Assembly (NCBI GenBank): GCA_023053685.1 | Contig: JALIGW010000130.1 | Location: 467,174-531,173, forward strand | Direction of reading: 5' to 3' | From: Diadophis punctatus similis | Lineage: Eukaryota; Chordata; Lepidosauria; Squamata; Dipsadidae | Length of the DNA: 64,000 nucleotides | Shown: positions 32,476 through 43,990 of the stretch, in pieces | Layout: every line of letters starts with the position of its first letter | Numbering within the stretch: the stretch's first letter is position 1 | The notes under the pieces: model-generated | Told to the model about the DNA's origin: nothing | What the model saw: the letters and a program-made list of their open reading frames with translations, nothing else | Database searches by the model: none | Translations under genes and position numbers: made by a program

Positions 32476-32604
32476 AACCTTATCTGTATAAGACTATAAG
32501 ACTCAAAGATTCAAAAAGTATAAGATCAAGACCCAAAGACCAAACAGTATATGACTTAAGTTCTAAAACCAATCCCACCCAGTTTAGAATTTGGCTGAAA
32601 CCAC

Positions 32605-33051
32605 CAGGGGTGGGTTTCAAAAATTTTAGCAAGGGGTTTTCTGCCCGCTTGCTGGGTGGGCATGGCCATGGTGGGCGTGGCCTAGTCGGCCTCCTGCACC
32701 ACTGCGGGGGGGCGTTTTTGCCCTCCCCAGGCTCCAGAGGCTTTCCTCAAGCCTCCAGGAGGGTGAAAATGGCCTCCCCAGGCTCCAGAGGCCCTCTGGA
32801 GACCAGAAACGGGCCCGTTTCCGGCCTTCCCGAACTTCCGGTAGGCCCGTTTTTTGCCCTCCCTGAGCCTCCGCACGTGCCCTGCACTTACCTGCATCCA
32901 AAACGGGCCGCAGGGGCACTCCTGGGAGGGGAGGGGAGGGGAGGGGTGGGCGGGGCCAGCCAGGAGTGGGATTTGGGGGTTCTCTGAACTGCACAGAATC
33001 TTAGCTAGAGGTTCTCCCGAACCCCTGTGAACCTCCAGCAGCCTACCCCTG
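32605..33051. mobile_element. hAT MITE (CAGGGGTGGGTTTCAAAAA family)
   Basis: Perfect 8-bp TSD GAAACCAC at 32597-32604 and 33052-33059. Right terminus 'gcagcctacccctg'. Same family as 57079. Frames on both strands are not genes. Confidence 0.95.
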
Positions 33052-33685
33052 GAAACCACTCACATTTTCACTATGAGACCACACTGTTGAAAAAACCTGA
33101 GTTTGTTCACACATTTAGAAGAATGTCCTGAAGGAGCCTATGGCTGAGTGGCTGCACAAATCTTTGGCAGAAAGCCTAATATAGTAGATTCCCATGTTAC
33201 AGGTAGTCCTTGACTTACAACCACAATTGAGCCCAAAATTTCCAATGCTAAGCGAGACAGTTATTCAATGAGTTTTACCCCAGTTTTACAACTCTCCTTG
33301 CCACAGTTGTTAAATGAATCACTGCAGTTCTTAAATTCATAACGCAGTTGTTAAGTGAATCTGGCTTCCCCACTGACTTTGCTTGTCAGAAGGTCACAAA
33401 AGGAGATCACATGACCCTGGGATACTGCAACCGTCATACTGCCAAATGTCCAAATTTTGATCACAAGACCATGGGGATGCTGCAACAGCCGTAAAGGGGG
33501 AAAATGGTCATAAGTCACTTTTTTTAGTGTTGTTGTAACTTAGAATGGTTACCGTATTTTTCGGAGTATACGACGCACCGGAGTATAAGACGCACCTTAG
33601 TTTTTGGGGAGGAAAGTAAGAAAAAAAAATCTGCCTCTGCCTACCAGCATCCATCGGTATTCATCTGGCTAGCGTCCCCTTAGTG

Positions 33686-34251
33686 CAGTGCTTCTCAAAT
33701 AGTGGGGCGGGCCCCCCTGGGGGGGGGCGCGGAGCGATACCAGGGGGGCGCGTGACCCCGGGGAACATGCTTTTTTGCAGCAGGGAGTAGGGGTTTTTTG
33801 CACTGAACAATAGCACACAGCACAGAACAGGAGATATGAAGTGCAGATAACAAACGCTTAAGAGACACCATGGAAAAATATTTAACACGGATGAAAAGAA
33901 AGGAGAGAGACGGAGATAATGAGACAAACGTAAGTGTCCCGAAAGCTAAGATGAGGAAATATGATGAAGCGTATGTAGCGCTTGGCTTCACTGTGACTAC
34001 CGTGGGAGACGAGGAAAGGCCGGTATGTTTACTGTGTCTAAAAATGTTGGCAGCGGACAGCATGAAGCCAAATAAATTAAGGCGTCACTTAAACACATTA
34101 CACCCCAATCACTCTGATATGATTGAGTTTTTTCAGTGAAAATGTGCCGAATATTGCAAACAATCGTCCTGGCGGAGAGTTGGGGGGGGCGCAAAATGTT
34201 TACTTCTTCCTGGGGGGGGGGGGCGTAACAGAAAATAATTGAGAAGCACTG
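33686..34251 (+). mobile_element. hAT element, internally deleted, keeps start of transposase
   Basis: Termini CAGTGCTTCTCAAATAGTGG and TTGAGAAGCACTG with perfect 8-bp TSD CCTTAGTG at 33678-33685 and 34252-34259 (fits the Buster-type nnnTAnnn). The transposase frame is present only at its 5' end and the rest is deleted. Confidence 0.95.
33870..34139 (+). pseudogene. hAT transposase N-terminal fragment with BED zinc finger
   Basis: 89 codons from MEKYLTRMKRKERDG to a stop at 34137-34139. A basic N-terminus with nuclear-localisation-like KAKMRKYDEAY, then a BED-type finger at about residues 52-80: CLLC pair, then RRHLNTLH giving the two His ligands, then EFF. BED fingers bind the transposon ends in this family. 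Whole transposases of this type are about 600 or more residues with an RNase H-like core and a C-terminal dimerisation region, all missing here. It is most like the N-termini of Buster/Charlie-type transposases and host ZBED relatives. Its position inside perfect hAT TIRs shows it is element-borne and not a domesticated gene. Confidence 0.85.
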
Positions 34252-34883
34252 CCTTAGTGTGTGAGAGAGTTGAAGGCTGTTTGGAAACTGAAACAGTATT
34301 TGCTGTGTGAGCAACAAGGAAGGAGACAGCAAGGAGCCTGGGCGTGGCTTATCTCAACTGTTCTGTACTAAAGCTGCATGCTGTGCTGATCTGTGAAACT
34401 AAAACTGAAACTGAAACTCCTCTCCTCTGCTTGTGTTTTGCTTGTATTTACTAAGTTGGAAAACCTGCTTTTGGTATTGCATATTTACTTTATATTATAT
34501 ATAAAGAGAAGTTATTGAATCCTGCTGAATCAGTTACTTGTGCGTGCTTTCTGGATGTGATTGCTGCTGCAAACTCTGACACGTCCTTGCAGCAAATAGC
34601 GAACAGCCAGGTCAGCTTCAGCACATTATTGCAGCCTGAGTCAGCATGAGCAGCTGATTGGCGGGTGGGTCAGCCTCCCAGAATACCCCCAATCAGCTGT
34701 TCCAGGCTGCAGGGATTGCCACAGACCATCGCATCTTCCGTGCCTTACATTTTTGGCTACATTTGGTGTATAAGACGCACCCAAATGTTCACCCTCTTTT
34801 TGGGGGGGGGAGTGTGACTTATACTCCGAAAAATACGGTACTTAACGAATGGTTGTAACTTGAGGACTACCTAATTAAACACT

Positions 34884-34985
34884 TGGTCACACTGATGATG
34901 TTACCTAGTTGGGTAATGAAACATCTGCAAACAAATAACCAAGAAAGCAGCAAGGATTCCAAAGATTGGGAATGCTGGCCAAGTC
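34884..34985. repeat. Recurrent 'gtttcattacc' retroelement tail, antisense
   Basis: 'actgatgatgttacctagtt' and 'gggtaatgaaacatctgcaa' match 26636 in reverse. Confidence 0.4.
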
Positions 34986-35029
34986 AAGGTCAGAAAAATG
35001 CAGAAGAGATGTTTCTCTAGCTGGATTAA

Positions 35030-35580
35030 GGGAAGGTTTGCCATCCCTCCCTACAAACCTCAGAATTGTCTCCAGCGGTTAAAAAGACGGACATTGAAGG
35101 TAGAAGAAGATCCATTTGTTCCAGTTTAAGTTTCAGTGAAAGCCTGGATCTTTCTCCTCCTTTAATGCCTGCGGTTGTAAGCTCCTGATCTTCCCCGGCA
35201 GCTTACAATCTTTGAACACAAATATATCTTTAAGAATTGGAGAGCCGAGACAAGAAATCTCCCAGGCATTAGATGAAAAGGGCAAGACCCTTTGGATTAT
35301 TATAACCATTTAGTTTAGCCTGTGTGAGGCTAGCAGGACAGCAAGCTTTACTTAATCAGGAACCGTTTTCCTGCCCGCCCCCCTGTCAAAGCCATTTTAT
35401 GCCTTCTCCTTCTCTTTAAGTCACCTCCCACCCACCCAAATTTGCTTTTCTTGAGAATCTTTTATTTTTCTTTCTGTTTCTAAACTGCTGATGACAGAAT
35501 CCAATTCCTCCCAGCTTTGGAAGCTAGGAGGAATTATCGAAAGGCTTGGAAATTATCTATGTGGTCACTAAAAGTTGAAA
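35030..35580. promoter_or_regulatory. Repeat-poor block, candidate conserved non-coding DNA
   Basis: 550 bases with no transposon ends or simple repeats. Includes 'cagcttacaatctttgaacac' and 'aagctttacttaatcaggaa'. No coding frame above about 60 codons. Function unknown. Flagged only because it is unique-looking between repeats. Confidence 0.3.
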
Positions 35581-35599
35581 ATGACTCCTTTGTTTATTT

Positions 35600-36425
35600 T
35601 GTTTGATTTTAATCCAGCCTTTATTGTTTATAAATAAATCAAGATGGTCAACATGCCCAATATTCTTTCCTTCCTCCTATTTTCCCCACAACAACAACAA
35701 TGTTGTTTATGTATTTGTTCGATCTTATAGGCCACCCATCTCCCGAGGGACTCAGGGCGGCGTACAGCATAAAAATGAACAATCAATTTAAAATAACCAT
35801 AAAAAAACAATTAGAAAATACATATAAACATTAAAAAAAACATTTCCCATCATTCATACGCCTGCCGGAAGAGCCAGGTTTTAACGGCTTTACGGAAGGC
35901 CAGTAAGGAGGGGATCGTCCGGACCTCTGGCGGAAGTTGGTTCCACAGAGACGGAGCCGCCACAGAGAAGGCTCTCCCCCGCGGACCCGCTAACCGGCAT
36001 TGCTTGGTTGACGGGACCTGGAGGAGGCCGACTCTGTGGGACCTGATCGGTGGTAGGGAGGTATGTCGTAGGATGCGGTCCCGAAGGTATCCTGGTCCTG
36101 AGCCAACTCAACCAACCCTGTTAGATGGGTTGGTTGAATTGAAAGAGAGGGACTGGCCCGAAGTCGCTCAGCTTGCTTTCATGCCTAAGGCAGCACTAGA
36201 ACTCACAGTCTCCTGGTGATTGGCCCAAAGTTACCCAGGCAGCTTTCACACCTAAAGCAGGACTAGAACTCCAGGTCTCCTGGTGATTGGCCCAAACTCA
36301 CTCAGATAGCTTTCTTGCCTAAAGTGGGACTATAACTCACAGTCTCCTGGCTCAAAGTCACTCAGCTGGCTTTCATGCCTAAGGCAGAACTAAAACTCAC
36401 CATCTCCTGGTGATTGGCCCAACCA
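35600..36425 (-). mobile_element. tRNA-derived SINE with tandem middle, split by an L2 tail
   Basis: SINE tail and body at 35620-35700 ('cctcctattttccccacaac') and 36120-36425. The latter has about four copies of a 65-bp unit with key phrases 'gattggcccaaagt', 'ctttcatgcctaa' and 'agaactcacagtctcctgg'. An L2 3' end lies between. The same SINE with the same kind of internal repeat is at 54300. Confidence 0.6.
35715..36110 (-). repeat. L2 LINE 3' end, 5' truncated
   Basis: Antisense L2: 'gagggactcagggcggcgta', 'ggaagagccaggttttaacgg', 'gttggttccacagagacgg', 'gggacctggaggaggccga' align in order with 3000-3400 of the long L2 copy. About 390 bp, inserted in a SINE. 36430-36945 after it shows only (CTAT)n near 36470 and no gene. 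Confidence 0.8.
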
Positions 36426-36945
36426 CCCAACTGGTTCAACTTGATGACATATCATCAATCAATCAATCTATCTATCTATCCTGACACAATCAATCAATCA
36501 AAGGCAGCACAAGCCAAATGTTATATTTTTATGAACAAAGTGGACATTTTTTGCATTCAACCGTTGAAGATAATTTTTCTCTACCTCAAGGTGCAACCCC
36601 ACAGCTATGGATGGCCTCCCCAAGGGGATGAGATAGGGAAAAAAATTGGGGGAGAAGAAGAGGTTATTTCAGGAATGGTGCTTTTTAAAAATTTTACATA
36701 TTGATCCACAGCTCAGGATAGGCTAGCATGGGCAGCATCCGATAACTGGGCAACATCACTGCACACTTCCATTGACAGATCTGGCAGGACAAGTAGGGAA
36801 ACTATTTCATTTTTCCCATAATGCCCTGGCCTGGAGGGCAGGAACCTCTTCATATCCTGGGTTCCTTCACTGCCAAAGGCATCTCAGCTTTTTAAAAGAA
36901 TCATGAAAATGATTAAACCCAAACTTTCTGTTGATAATCAAGACA

Positions 36946-37673
36946 GTTGTTAGCATGAGCTGCACCCCAATTTACGCCCTTTTTCACCACAGTTGTTAAG
37001 CAAACTGGCTTCCCTCATTGACTTTATGTGCCAGAAGCCAGCTGGCAAGGTTATAAATGGTGGTCAAATAACCCCGGGATGTTGCAACCATCATACATGC
37101 GAATGCCAATTGCCAAGCATCCAAATTTTGATCACCTGAGCATGGAGATGCTACAATGGTTGTTGTTGTTAGTTGCGAAGTCATGTCCGACCCATCGCGA
37201 CCCCATGGACTACGTTCCTCCAGGCCTTCCTGTCCTCTACCATCCCCCGGAGTCCATTTAAGCTCACGCCGACTGCTTCAGTGACTCCATCCAGCCACCT
37301 CATTCTCTGTCGTCCCCTTCTTCTTTTGCCCTCAATCGTTCCCAGCATTAGGCTCTTCTCCTCCAGTGAGTCCTTCCTTCTCATTAGGTGGCCAAAGTAT
37401 TTGAGTTTCATCTTCAGGATCTGGCCTTCTAAAGAGCAGTCAGGGTTGTTGATCTCCTCCAGGACTGACCGGTTGGATCGCCTTGCAGTCCAAGGGACTC
37501 GCAGGAGTCTTCTCCAGCACCGTAGTTCAAAGGCTTCCATTCTTTGGCGCTCAGCCTTCCTTATGGTCCAACTTTATGCTACAATGGTAGTAAGTGTGAA
37601 AACCAATCATATGTCCTTTTTTTTAATGTCCTTGTATCTTAGAACTAAATGAATGGTTGTAAGTTGAGAACTA
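36946..37673. mobile_element. Tigger-like MITE interrupted by BovB
   Basis: Body phrases 'ccacagttgttaagcaaact', 'tggcttccctcattgacttt' and the end 'gttgtaagttgagaactac'. The left TIR is worn. A BovB fragment sits at about 37160-37575. Confidence 0.65.
37160..37575 (-). pseudogene. BovB (RTE) LINE C-terminal fragment, antisense
   Basis: Minus-strand frame of 119 codons with MEAFELRCWRRLLRVPWTAR, KYFGHLMRRKDSLEEK, KRRRGRQRMRWLDGVTEAV and VEDRKAWRNVVHGV, the standard BovB C-terminus. The 3' end carries 'agtcatgtccgacccatcgc'. A target duplication of about 13 bp (ATGCTACAATGGT) lies at 37148-37160 and 37576-37588. Severely 5' truncated. BovB is the family known for horizontal transfer between squamates and ruminants. 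Confidence 0.9.
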
Positions 37674-38450
37674 CTATAATTGTAATAAAATTCATAAAAA
37701 AATATTGAAGTGAAAGTTTGGAACTGTGTACATATGCTCAGATTCTGGTCAGTTTTCTGAAGAGCAGATTCTACACCTGTCCTTATTTTCCATTCCACGG
37801 TTCGAGTAAAACAAGTTTCTTGCCAAGGGGGTCAAGAACTGTCCATAATCCTGGCTACACAAGCTTTTCCTGGGGGGAAAAAAGTGAGAAAATGCTTGCG
37901 GGCTGTTAACTCACAGATGACATCTAGGGGAGATAGGCGACTGCATTCTGAGATCAGTTAAATCACTGTCCAGACTTATCAGCGAAGTAACAGACGGTCC
38001 ATCTGGTAAAATAACTTGACGCCGAGGGAAGGAGTGTTTCTCCCTAAAGGACTGTGATAAATCATGTTTATGGGCAGCAGTCACGGTCCAGGCAGTGTGG
38101 TCCAGCCTTGTGCAAGCCGGAAGAAAAACTGGGGTGAGGTGCAGCAATAAATTGCCATCTAAACACTCAGCGTCGAAAGCTAATCAAGGAATCAGGGACA
38201 ACAGAACACCCTGGACAGAAGGTCTGCCCGAGGCGTGATCTCAATCCGCCTGCAGTCAGCCAACTCCGAAAGATCTCTGGAAGTGTATGCTTTCAACCCT
38301 GAGATCTAGAAACTTGTCTTGCCTGTCTGTGTTTAAATTGAAGCTACTCTGATACTCTGAGCCTCACTAAAGTTCCCAACTCTGTGGTCAACATCAACAT
38401 TAAGCATTATAGGACCACCAAGTTACCGTCAACCATGAGATCTAGAAACT

Positions 38451-38817
<367 letters not shown>

Positions 38818-38842
38818 AATTAAAAGCTACAATACTCTGAGT

Positions 38843-38997
38843 CAGCAGTGGGTTGCTCCTGGTTCGGCCCGGTTCTATGAACCGGTAGCGGTGGTGGCGG
38901 GAGGCTCTGCCTATTCGCCCAGGATACTTCTGCGCATGTGCAGAAGTGTCACGCACATGCGCAAACCAGTAGCAACGGCATTTAGAACCCACTACTG
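38843..38997. mobile_element. hAT MITE, 155 bp (CAGCAGTGGGTTGCTCC family)
   Basis: Perfect 8-bp TSD CTCTGAGT at 38835-38842 and 38998-39005. Termini CAGCAGTGGGTTGCTC and 'agaacccactactg'. Close relative at 53921. Confidence 0.95.
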
Positions 38998-39027
38998 CTC
39001 TGAGTCTCACTAAAATTCCCAACTCTG

Positions 39028-39094
39028 CGGCCAGTGCTGTTGTAACTTCAAATGGTGACTAAACAAACTGTTGTAAATCAAGGATTACTTGTAT
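39028..39094. repeat. Tigger-like MITE right-end fragment
   Basis: 'ccagtgctgttgtaacttc' to 'tcaaggattacttg' is the right terminus only. Confidence 0.6.
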
Positions 39095-39249
39095 TATTTC
39101 ACCCAGATAATCTCTTGTGCAGTGTCATATAACTCTGCTTCTTCCCATCCCTTCCCCCCACACAATGGTCAGCCTCTTCCCATTATTCCTGGCCTTTGAA
39201 ACAGAGACAAGAGCCAGAGTGAAGCTCTTGCTTGGTACAATTTCTGTGA

Positions 39250-39780
39250 TCCGGAAATTTATTTATGTATTTATTTGTTTGTTTGTTTGTTTGTCAAACA
39301 TGTACAATAGCAATAGCAAGAGCACTTAGACTTATATACCGCTTCATAGTGCTTTACAGCCCTCTCTAAGTGGTTTACAGAGTTCAGCATATTGCCCCCA
39401 ACAATCTGGGTCCTCATTTTACCGACCTCGGAAGGATGGAAGGCTGAGTCAACCTTCAGCCTGTGAGATTTGAACAGCTGAACTGCTGAACTAGCAGTCA
39501 GCTGGAGTAGCCTGCAGTGCTGCACTTTAACCACTGCGCCACCTCGGCTCTTATACAAACACCTACAAGATAGTAGGTGTTTGTATAAACATAAACATAA
39601 ACAAAGTAAATACAGATAAATGAGGGCAATAGGACAGTAAGACAGGGACGGTAGGCCCAATGGTGCGCTTATGCACGCCCCTTACAGACCTCTTAGGAAT
39701 GGGGTAAGGTTGACAGTAGACAGTCTAAGGTTAAAGTTTTGGGGGTTTGGGGAAGAAACCACAGAGTTTACTCTAGAAAG
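39250..39780 (-). repeat. CR1/L3-like LINE 3' UTR, antisense, split by a SINE
   Basis: (TTTA)n/(GTTT)n tail at 39256-39297, 'caaacatgtacaa', then after the SINE 'ggcccaatggtgcgcttatg', 'cagacctcttaggaatgggg'. Same UTR as 2205 and 20012. Confidence 0.75.
39305..39553 (-). mobile_element. MIR-like SINE
   Basis: Antisense copy from the tail 'aatagcaatagcaagagcac' to the head 'ctgcgccacctcggctctta', inserted in the CR1/L3 3' UTR. Confidence 0.8.
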
Positions 39781-39985
39781 ATGGAGAGGAGTCCGGAGAC
39801 AGCCTTCAAAAATGAATTCAGTGATTGCTATGGAAGCATTGGCTTAGCCAAAAAGGGATGAAAAAGATTGTTCCTACCTTGCTTTTTGTTTGGTTTGTTT
39901 GCTTTTATTATTTCTTTGCTCACTGCCTCCTTTCCAATGTTCCTAGCCTAAAGATGAGTTACCAAGAATTCTGATATTTGCTCAC

Positions 39986-40163
39986 TCTCCTTCCTTCCTT
40001 CCTTCCTTCCTTCCTTCCTTCCTTCCTTCCTTCCTTCCTTCCTTCCTTCCTTCCTTCCTTCCTTCCTTCCTTCCTTCCCTCCCTTTTCCCCTTTTTCTCC
40101 TTTCCTCCATTCCTCCATTCCTTTCCTTCCTTCCCCATATCCCTGCCTGTCTGCCTATGTTCT

Positions 40164-40219
<56 letters not shown>

Positions 40220-40412
40220 TCCTCCTTGCTTCATCCTCCTTCCTCCCTCCTTCCTTTTCTCCCATCCCTTAATCCTTCCTTCCTTCCTTCCTTCCTCCCC
40301 TTCTTTCTATCCTCCTTCCTCTTTTCTCCCTCTCCTTCCTTCCTTCTTTCATCTCCTTCCTCCTTGCTCCCTCTCCTTTTTATCCTCCCTCCTCTCCCTC
40401 CCTTTCCTCCCA
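39986..40412. repeat. (TTCC)n-(CTGC)n polypyrimidine-rich microsatellite
   Basis: Pure TTCC of about 90 bases, then mixed C/T, a pure (CTGC)n at about 40166-40218, then a C/T mosaic. The long Pro/Leu/Ser frames are artefacts. 40413-41229 shows no gene or named repeat. Confidence 0.95.
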
Positions 40413-41229
40413 AAAATATTGAACATGCCCAAAACCCGTCCATCAAATCTCACTCCCAATCTTGACCTTCCCCAAATTTTTCTGTCTCTCCCAAACCCTT
40501 GAAAATGTTCCCGATCTCTGCTGCCTCTAAGGACGTCACCAACGCTACCACCCCCCCCATCTCTTTCTCCCCCAACCCCAACCCCAGCAGACCCCAATGG
40601 GTGCAACTGAGCACAAGAGCCCATGCACATATGTTCAGGTAAGCATTTTTGCTGTTACAGATAGGAAATGAAAGAATCCGAGCAAATTCTGCCCAAGAAG
40701 TCTTTTTTTTTCCCTGAGCTTTAACGGATGGGGTTTCCAAAATACAAACAACCCATAAATGATGGATTGCTATTCCCCCGCCATTGTCCACCCCCAGCCT
40801 CCTTCCCCCTCCCCATCTTGCTGCCTGTGCAAAAGGAGTTTTGAGAGGCTAAGCAGATTAGGGATGAAAGTGGATAAATATTAAGACAGACGCATCCTGG
40901 CATCTGGGTGGTAGATCAGCTCGCCTTTCATCGAGATGGACATCAATGAGAAAGCTATGGTTTTTTTTTTCACCCCCACCTGCTGGTTATAGATTCATGT
41001 GAGAAAATGGGGCAGGCCTGGGCCACTGCTTAAGACAAGACCCTGATGCAAATTGGCAAACGTAGAAATGAGTGGTCAATATAGATTAGGATTAAACCGC
41101 AGCTCCTGTCCACAGTCACAGGGCGCAGCATTGATCCGGTCCAGTTGCCATAATGATATGGACAGAAAGTGCGAGTGGACAAGATGCAATCATCTTGATG
41201 TGACTATATATCCTTTGCATTTAGGGTTA

Positions 41230-41885
41230 CAGGTAGTCCTCAATTTACGACCACAACTGAGCCTAAAATTTCTGCTGTTAAGTGAGACATTCGTTAAGTG
41301 AGTTTTGCCCCATATTACAACCTTTCTTGACACATTTGTTAAGTCAGCAGTTCTCAACCTGGGGGTCGCGACCCCTTTGGGAGTTGAACGACCCTTTCAC
41401 AGGGATCAGGAGACTTCGCCCAGATACCACCATTTGGGTTCTTTTACCCTCTGTGCATGCGCAGAATGCTTTGCGTATGTGCAGAGGGTAAAAGAACCCA
41501 AATGGCGGTGGCGGCGTGGGGGTCGCGGTGGCAGGTGCGGGGGCAGGGGGGCATGGGGGGTGCGGGGGCATGTCGTGGGTCGCGGCATTAGGAAGGTTGA
41601 GAACCACTGTGTTAAGTGAACCACTGCACTTGATAAGTTAGTAACCCAGTTGTTAAGTGAACCTGGCTTCTCCATTGACTTTGCTGATCAGAAGGTCATA
41701 AAGGATGATCACATGGGACACTGCATCCGTCATAAATATGAGTCAGATGCCAAGTATCTGAATTTTGGTCCCATGACCATGGGGATGCCACAAGGTCCTA
41801 ACTGTGAAAAATGTAAGTCACATTTTTCAGTGGCGTTGTAACTAAACAGTCATTAAATGAACTATTGTAAGTTGAGGACTATCTG
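41230..41885. mobile_element. Tigger/pogo-like MITE with nested hAT
   Basis: CAGGTAGTCCTCAATTTACG to 'gttgaggactatctg', TA on both sides. Own sequence 41230-41344 and 41610-41885. Confidence 0.9.
41345..41609. mobile_element. hAT MITE with SPIN-like termini
   Basis: CAGCAGTTCTCAACCTGGGG with 'gtcgcgacccctttggg' at the left and 'aaggttgagaaccactg' at the right. Perfect TSD TGTTAAGT at 41337-41344 and 41610-41617 (nnnTAnnn). The ends are of the type seen in SPIN (Buster-branch hAT) elements, which spread horizontally among tetrapods. The interior is unlike SPIN and holds an inverted repeat around 'gtgcatgcgcag'. Sister copy at 63065. Confidence 0.9.
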
Positions 41886-41938
41886 TATTTGCATTCTTGG
41901 GTAGCTCTGTTCATAAAATACAGTGGAATAAACATATA

Positions 41939-42339
41939 CAGGTAGTCCTTGACTGACAACGGTTCATTTAGTGACCATTCAAACTTACAATGGCACTGAA
42001 AAAAGTGACTTACATCCATTTTTCACACTTATGACTGTCGCAGCATCCCCAAGGTCACGTGATCAAAATTCAGATGCTTGGCAACTGGTTCGTATTTATG
42101 ATGGTTGCGGTGTCCCAGGGTCACGTGATCCTCTTTTGCGACCGTCTTGACAAGCAAAGCCAATGGGGAAGCCAGGGTTCATTTAACAACCGGATTACTA
42201 ATTCAATAACTGCAGCGATTCACTTAACAACTGTGGCAAGAAAAGTCATAAAATGGGGCAAAACTCGCTTAACAAATGTCTCACTCAGCCACAGAAATTT
42301 TGGGCTCAATTGTGGTCATAGGTCGAGGAGGACTACCTG
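41939..42339. mobile_element. Tigger/pogo-like MITE
   Basis: CAGGTAGTCCTTGACTGAC to 'gaggaggactacctg', TA on both sides, 401 bp. 42345-42879 beyond it shows no gene. 42880-43055 is a pyrimidine-rich tract. Confidence 0.9.
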
Positions 42340-43056
42340 TAATCTCGCACGCATGTAGCCGAAAACCAGCCCAAATGCAAGCGGCTGGGTTCAGCTGACA
42401 TGCTTAACTCGGTTGCTGAATTAAAGCTATTTTCTGGGTTGAATCGTAACCTGCACAGCACATTAATGCGGCCGATGCAAACACGCACGCATATTCACGC
42501 AAACCTAATCAAGATTAAAACTAACCAAGCTTAACATATTGTGCGAACGCAGCCGGTGGGATTTATCATTATTATTCACGTTCTCATCGTCAGCTTTTTT
42601 TTGCTACTCCAGCATCGTCCTCAGCACATTTTACAATGAATAAGAGAGGCTTCCCCCCCCTTCAAAGGTTTTCGATTCTAAACAAGAACACAACAGTGGC
42701 AGCCGGGTGGTGGGCGGAAAATGGAACGGGGATAAAAGCAAAGAAATACGGAACATTTTCGGTGCTTAGCTTAGCTGTAGTAGAATATATTGAGGGATAT
42801 GGGTGAATGGGCAGTGGTGGTTGACGAGAATGGGGAGATCTCAGCCCCAGAACCTCATGGAGTGACCTAGAGGCAGATTCGTTTTTCTCTCTTCCTCTCC
42901 CTCTCTCCCTTTTTCCTTCCTTTCTTCCTCCCTTTCTCCCTCTCCTGCCTTCTGTCTCTTTCCCGCTCTCTCCCTTTCCCTCTCCCTCTTTCTCTCTCCT
43001 TCCCTTTTCCTCTCTCTCCTCTCTCCCTCTCTCTCCCCTCTTCCTCTCCCTAGAAT

Positions 43057-43790
43057 AGAATAGAATAGAATAGAATAACAGAGTTGGGAGGGATCTTGGA
43101 GGTCTTCTAGTCCAACCCCCTGCTTAGGCAGGAAACCCTACACCACTTCAGACAAATGGTTATCCAATATCTTTTTAAAAACTTCCAGTATTGGAGCATT
43201 CATAACTTCTGGAGGCAAGTTGATCCACTGTTTAATTGTTCTAACTGTCAGGAAATTTCTCCTTAGTTCTAAGTTGCTTCTCTCCTTGATTAGTTTCCAC
43301 CCATTGCTCTACCCTCAGGTGCTTTGGAAAGTAGTTTGAATCCCTCTTCTTTGTGGCATCCTGTGAGATATTGGAAGACTGCAATCATGTCATCCCTAGT
43401 CCTTCTTTTCATGAAACTAGTCACACCCAGTTCCTGCAACCATTCTTCATGTGTTTTAGCCTCCAGTCCCCTAATCATTTATTTATTTATTTTATTAGTG
43501 ACATTTATATACCGCCTCACAGTGCAAGCACTCTCTAAGCGGTTTACACCAGTAAGCAATGTATATATTTATATTGCCCCCAACAATCTGGGTCCTCATT
43601 TTACCTACCTCGGAAGGATGGAAGGCTGAGTCAACCTTGAGCCAGTGAGATTTGAACCGCTGACCTGCGGATCACAGTCAGCTAAAGTAGCCTGCAGTAC
43701 TGCCTCTAACCGCTGCGCCACCTCGGTACTTATCATCTTTGTTGCTCTTCTCTGCACTCTTTCTAGAATCTCTAGAAAGTCTCCCTTTTT
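43057..43790 (-). repeat. CR1 LINE 3' tail, antisense, split by a SINE
   Basis: (TAGAA)n at 43053-43077 is the CR1 terminal repeat, then 'gttgggagggatcttggagg', 'tccaaccccctgcttaggc', 'ggaaatttctccttagttct', continuing after the SINE with 'tttgttgctcttctctgcac'. The adjacent C/T-rich 43780-43880 is simple sequence. Confidence 0.8.
43478..43733 (-). mobile_element. MIR-like SINE, variant tail
   Basis: (TTTA)n tail, 'gacatttatataccgcctca', core 'caatctgggtcctcatttta', head 'ccgctgcgccacctcggta'. 'aatcat'/'tatcat' on either side is a likely TSD within CR1. Confidence 0.75.
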
Positions 43791-43883
43791 TCTCTCCCTC
43801 TTTCTCTCCTCTCTCTCCCTTTCCCTCTCTCGGCCTCTTTCTCTCTCCCACACTCTCCCTCCCTCTCTCTCCCTGATTCGCAA

Positions 43884-43990
43884 CTGTAGCAAGGAAGGTC
43901 GTCAAATGGGGCAAAACTCACTTAACAAATGTCTGACTTAGCAACAGAAATCTTGGGCTCAATTGTGGTTGTAAGTCGAGGACTATCTGT
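43884..43990. repeat. Tigger-like MITE right-end fragment
   Basis: 'aaatggggcaaaactcactt' to 'gtcgaggactatctg' then TA. The left half is absent. 43991-44423 holds no gene I can support. Confidence 0.7.

Larger units (their letters stand above)
33552..34838. mobile_element. TA-flanked DNA transposon (CCGTATTTTTCGGAGTATA termini)
   Basis: Left CCGTATTTTTCGGAGTATAC with 'gacgcacc', right 'ttatactccgaaaaatacgg', with TA on both sides (33550-33551 and 34839-34840). Own length about 720 bp after removing the nested hAT at 33686-34251. Contains no transposase that I recognise. Confidence 0.8.
33200..34872. mobile_element. Tigger/pogo-like MITE, outermost layer of a nest
   Basis: Own sequence 33200-33551 and 34839-34872: CAGGTAGTCCTTGACTTAC to TTGAGGACTACCT, TA at 33198-33199. 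It carries a second TA-type element, which in turn carries a hAT. Confidence 0.85.

Noticed and set aside
33870..34139. Domesticated ZBED-type host gene
   Set aside because: It lies inside intact hAT TIRs with a perfect TSD and is truncated after the finger, so it is an element remnant.
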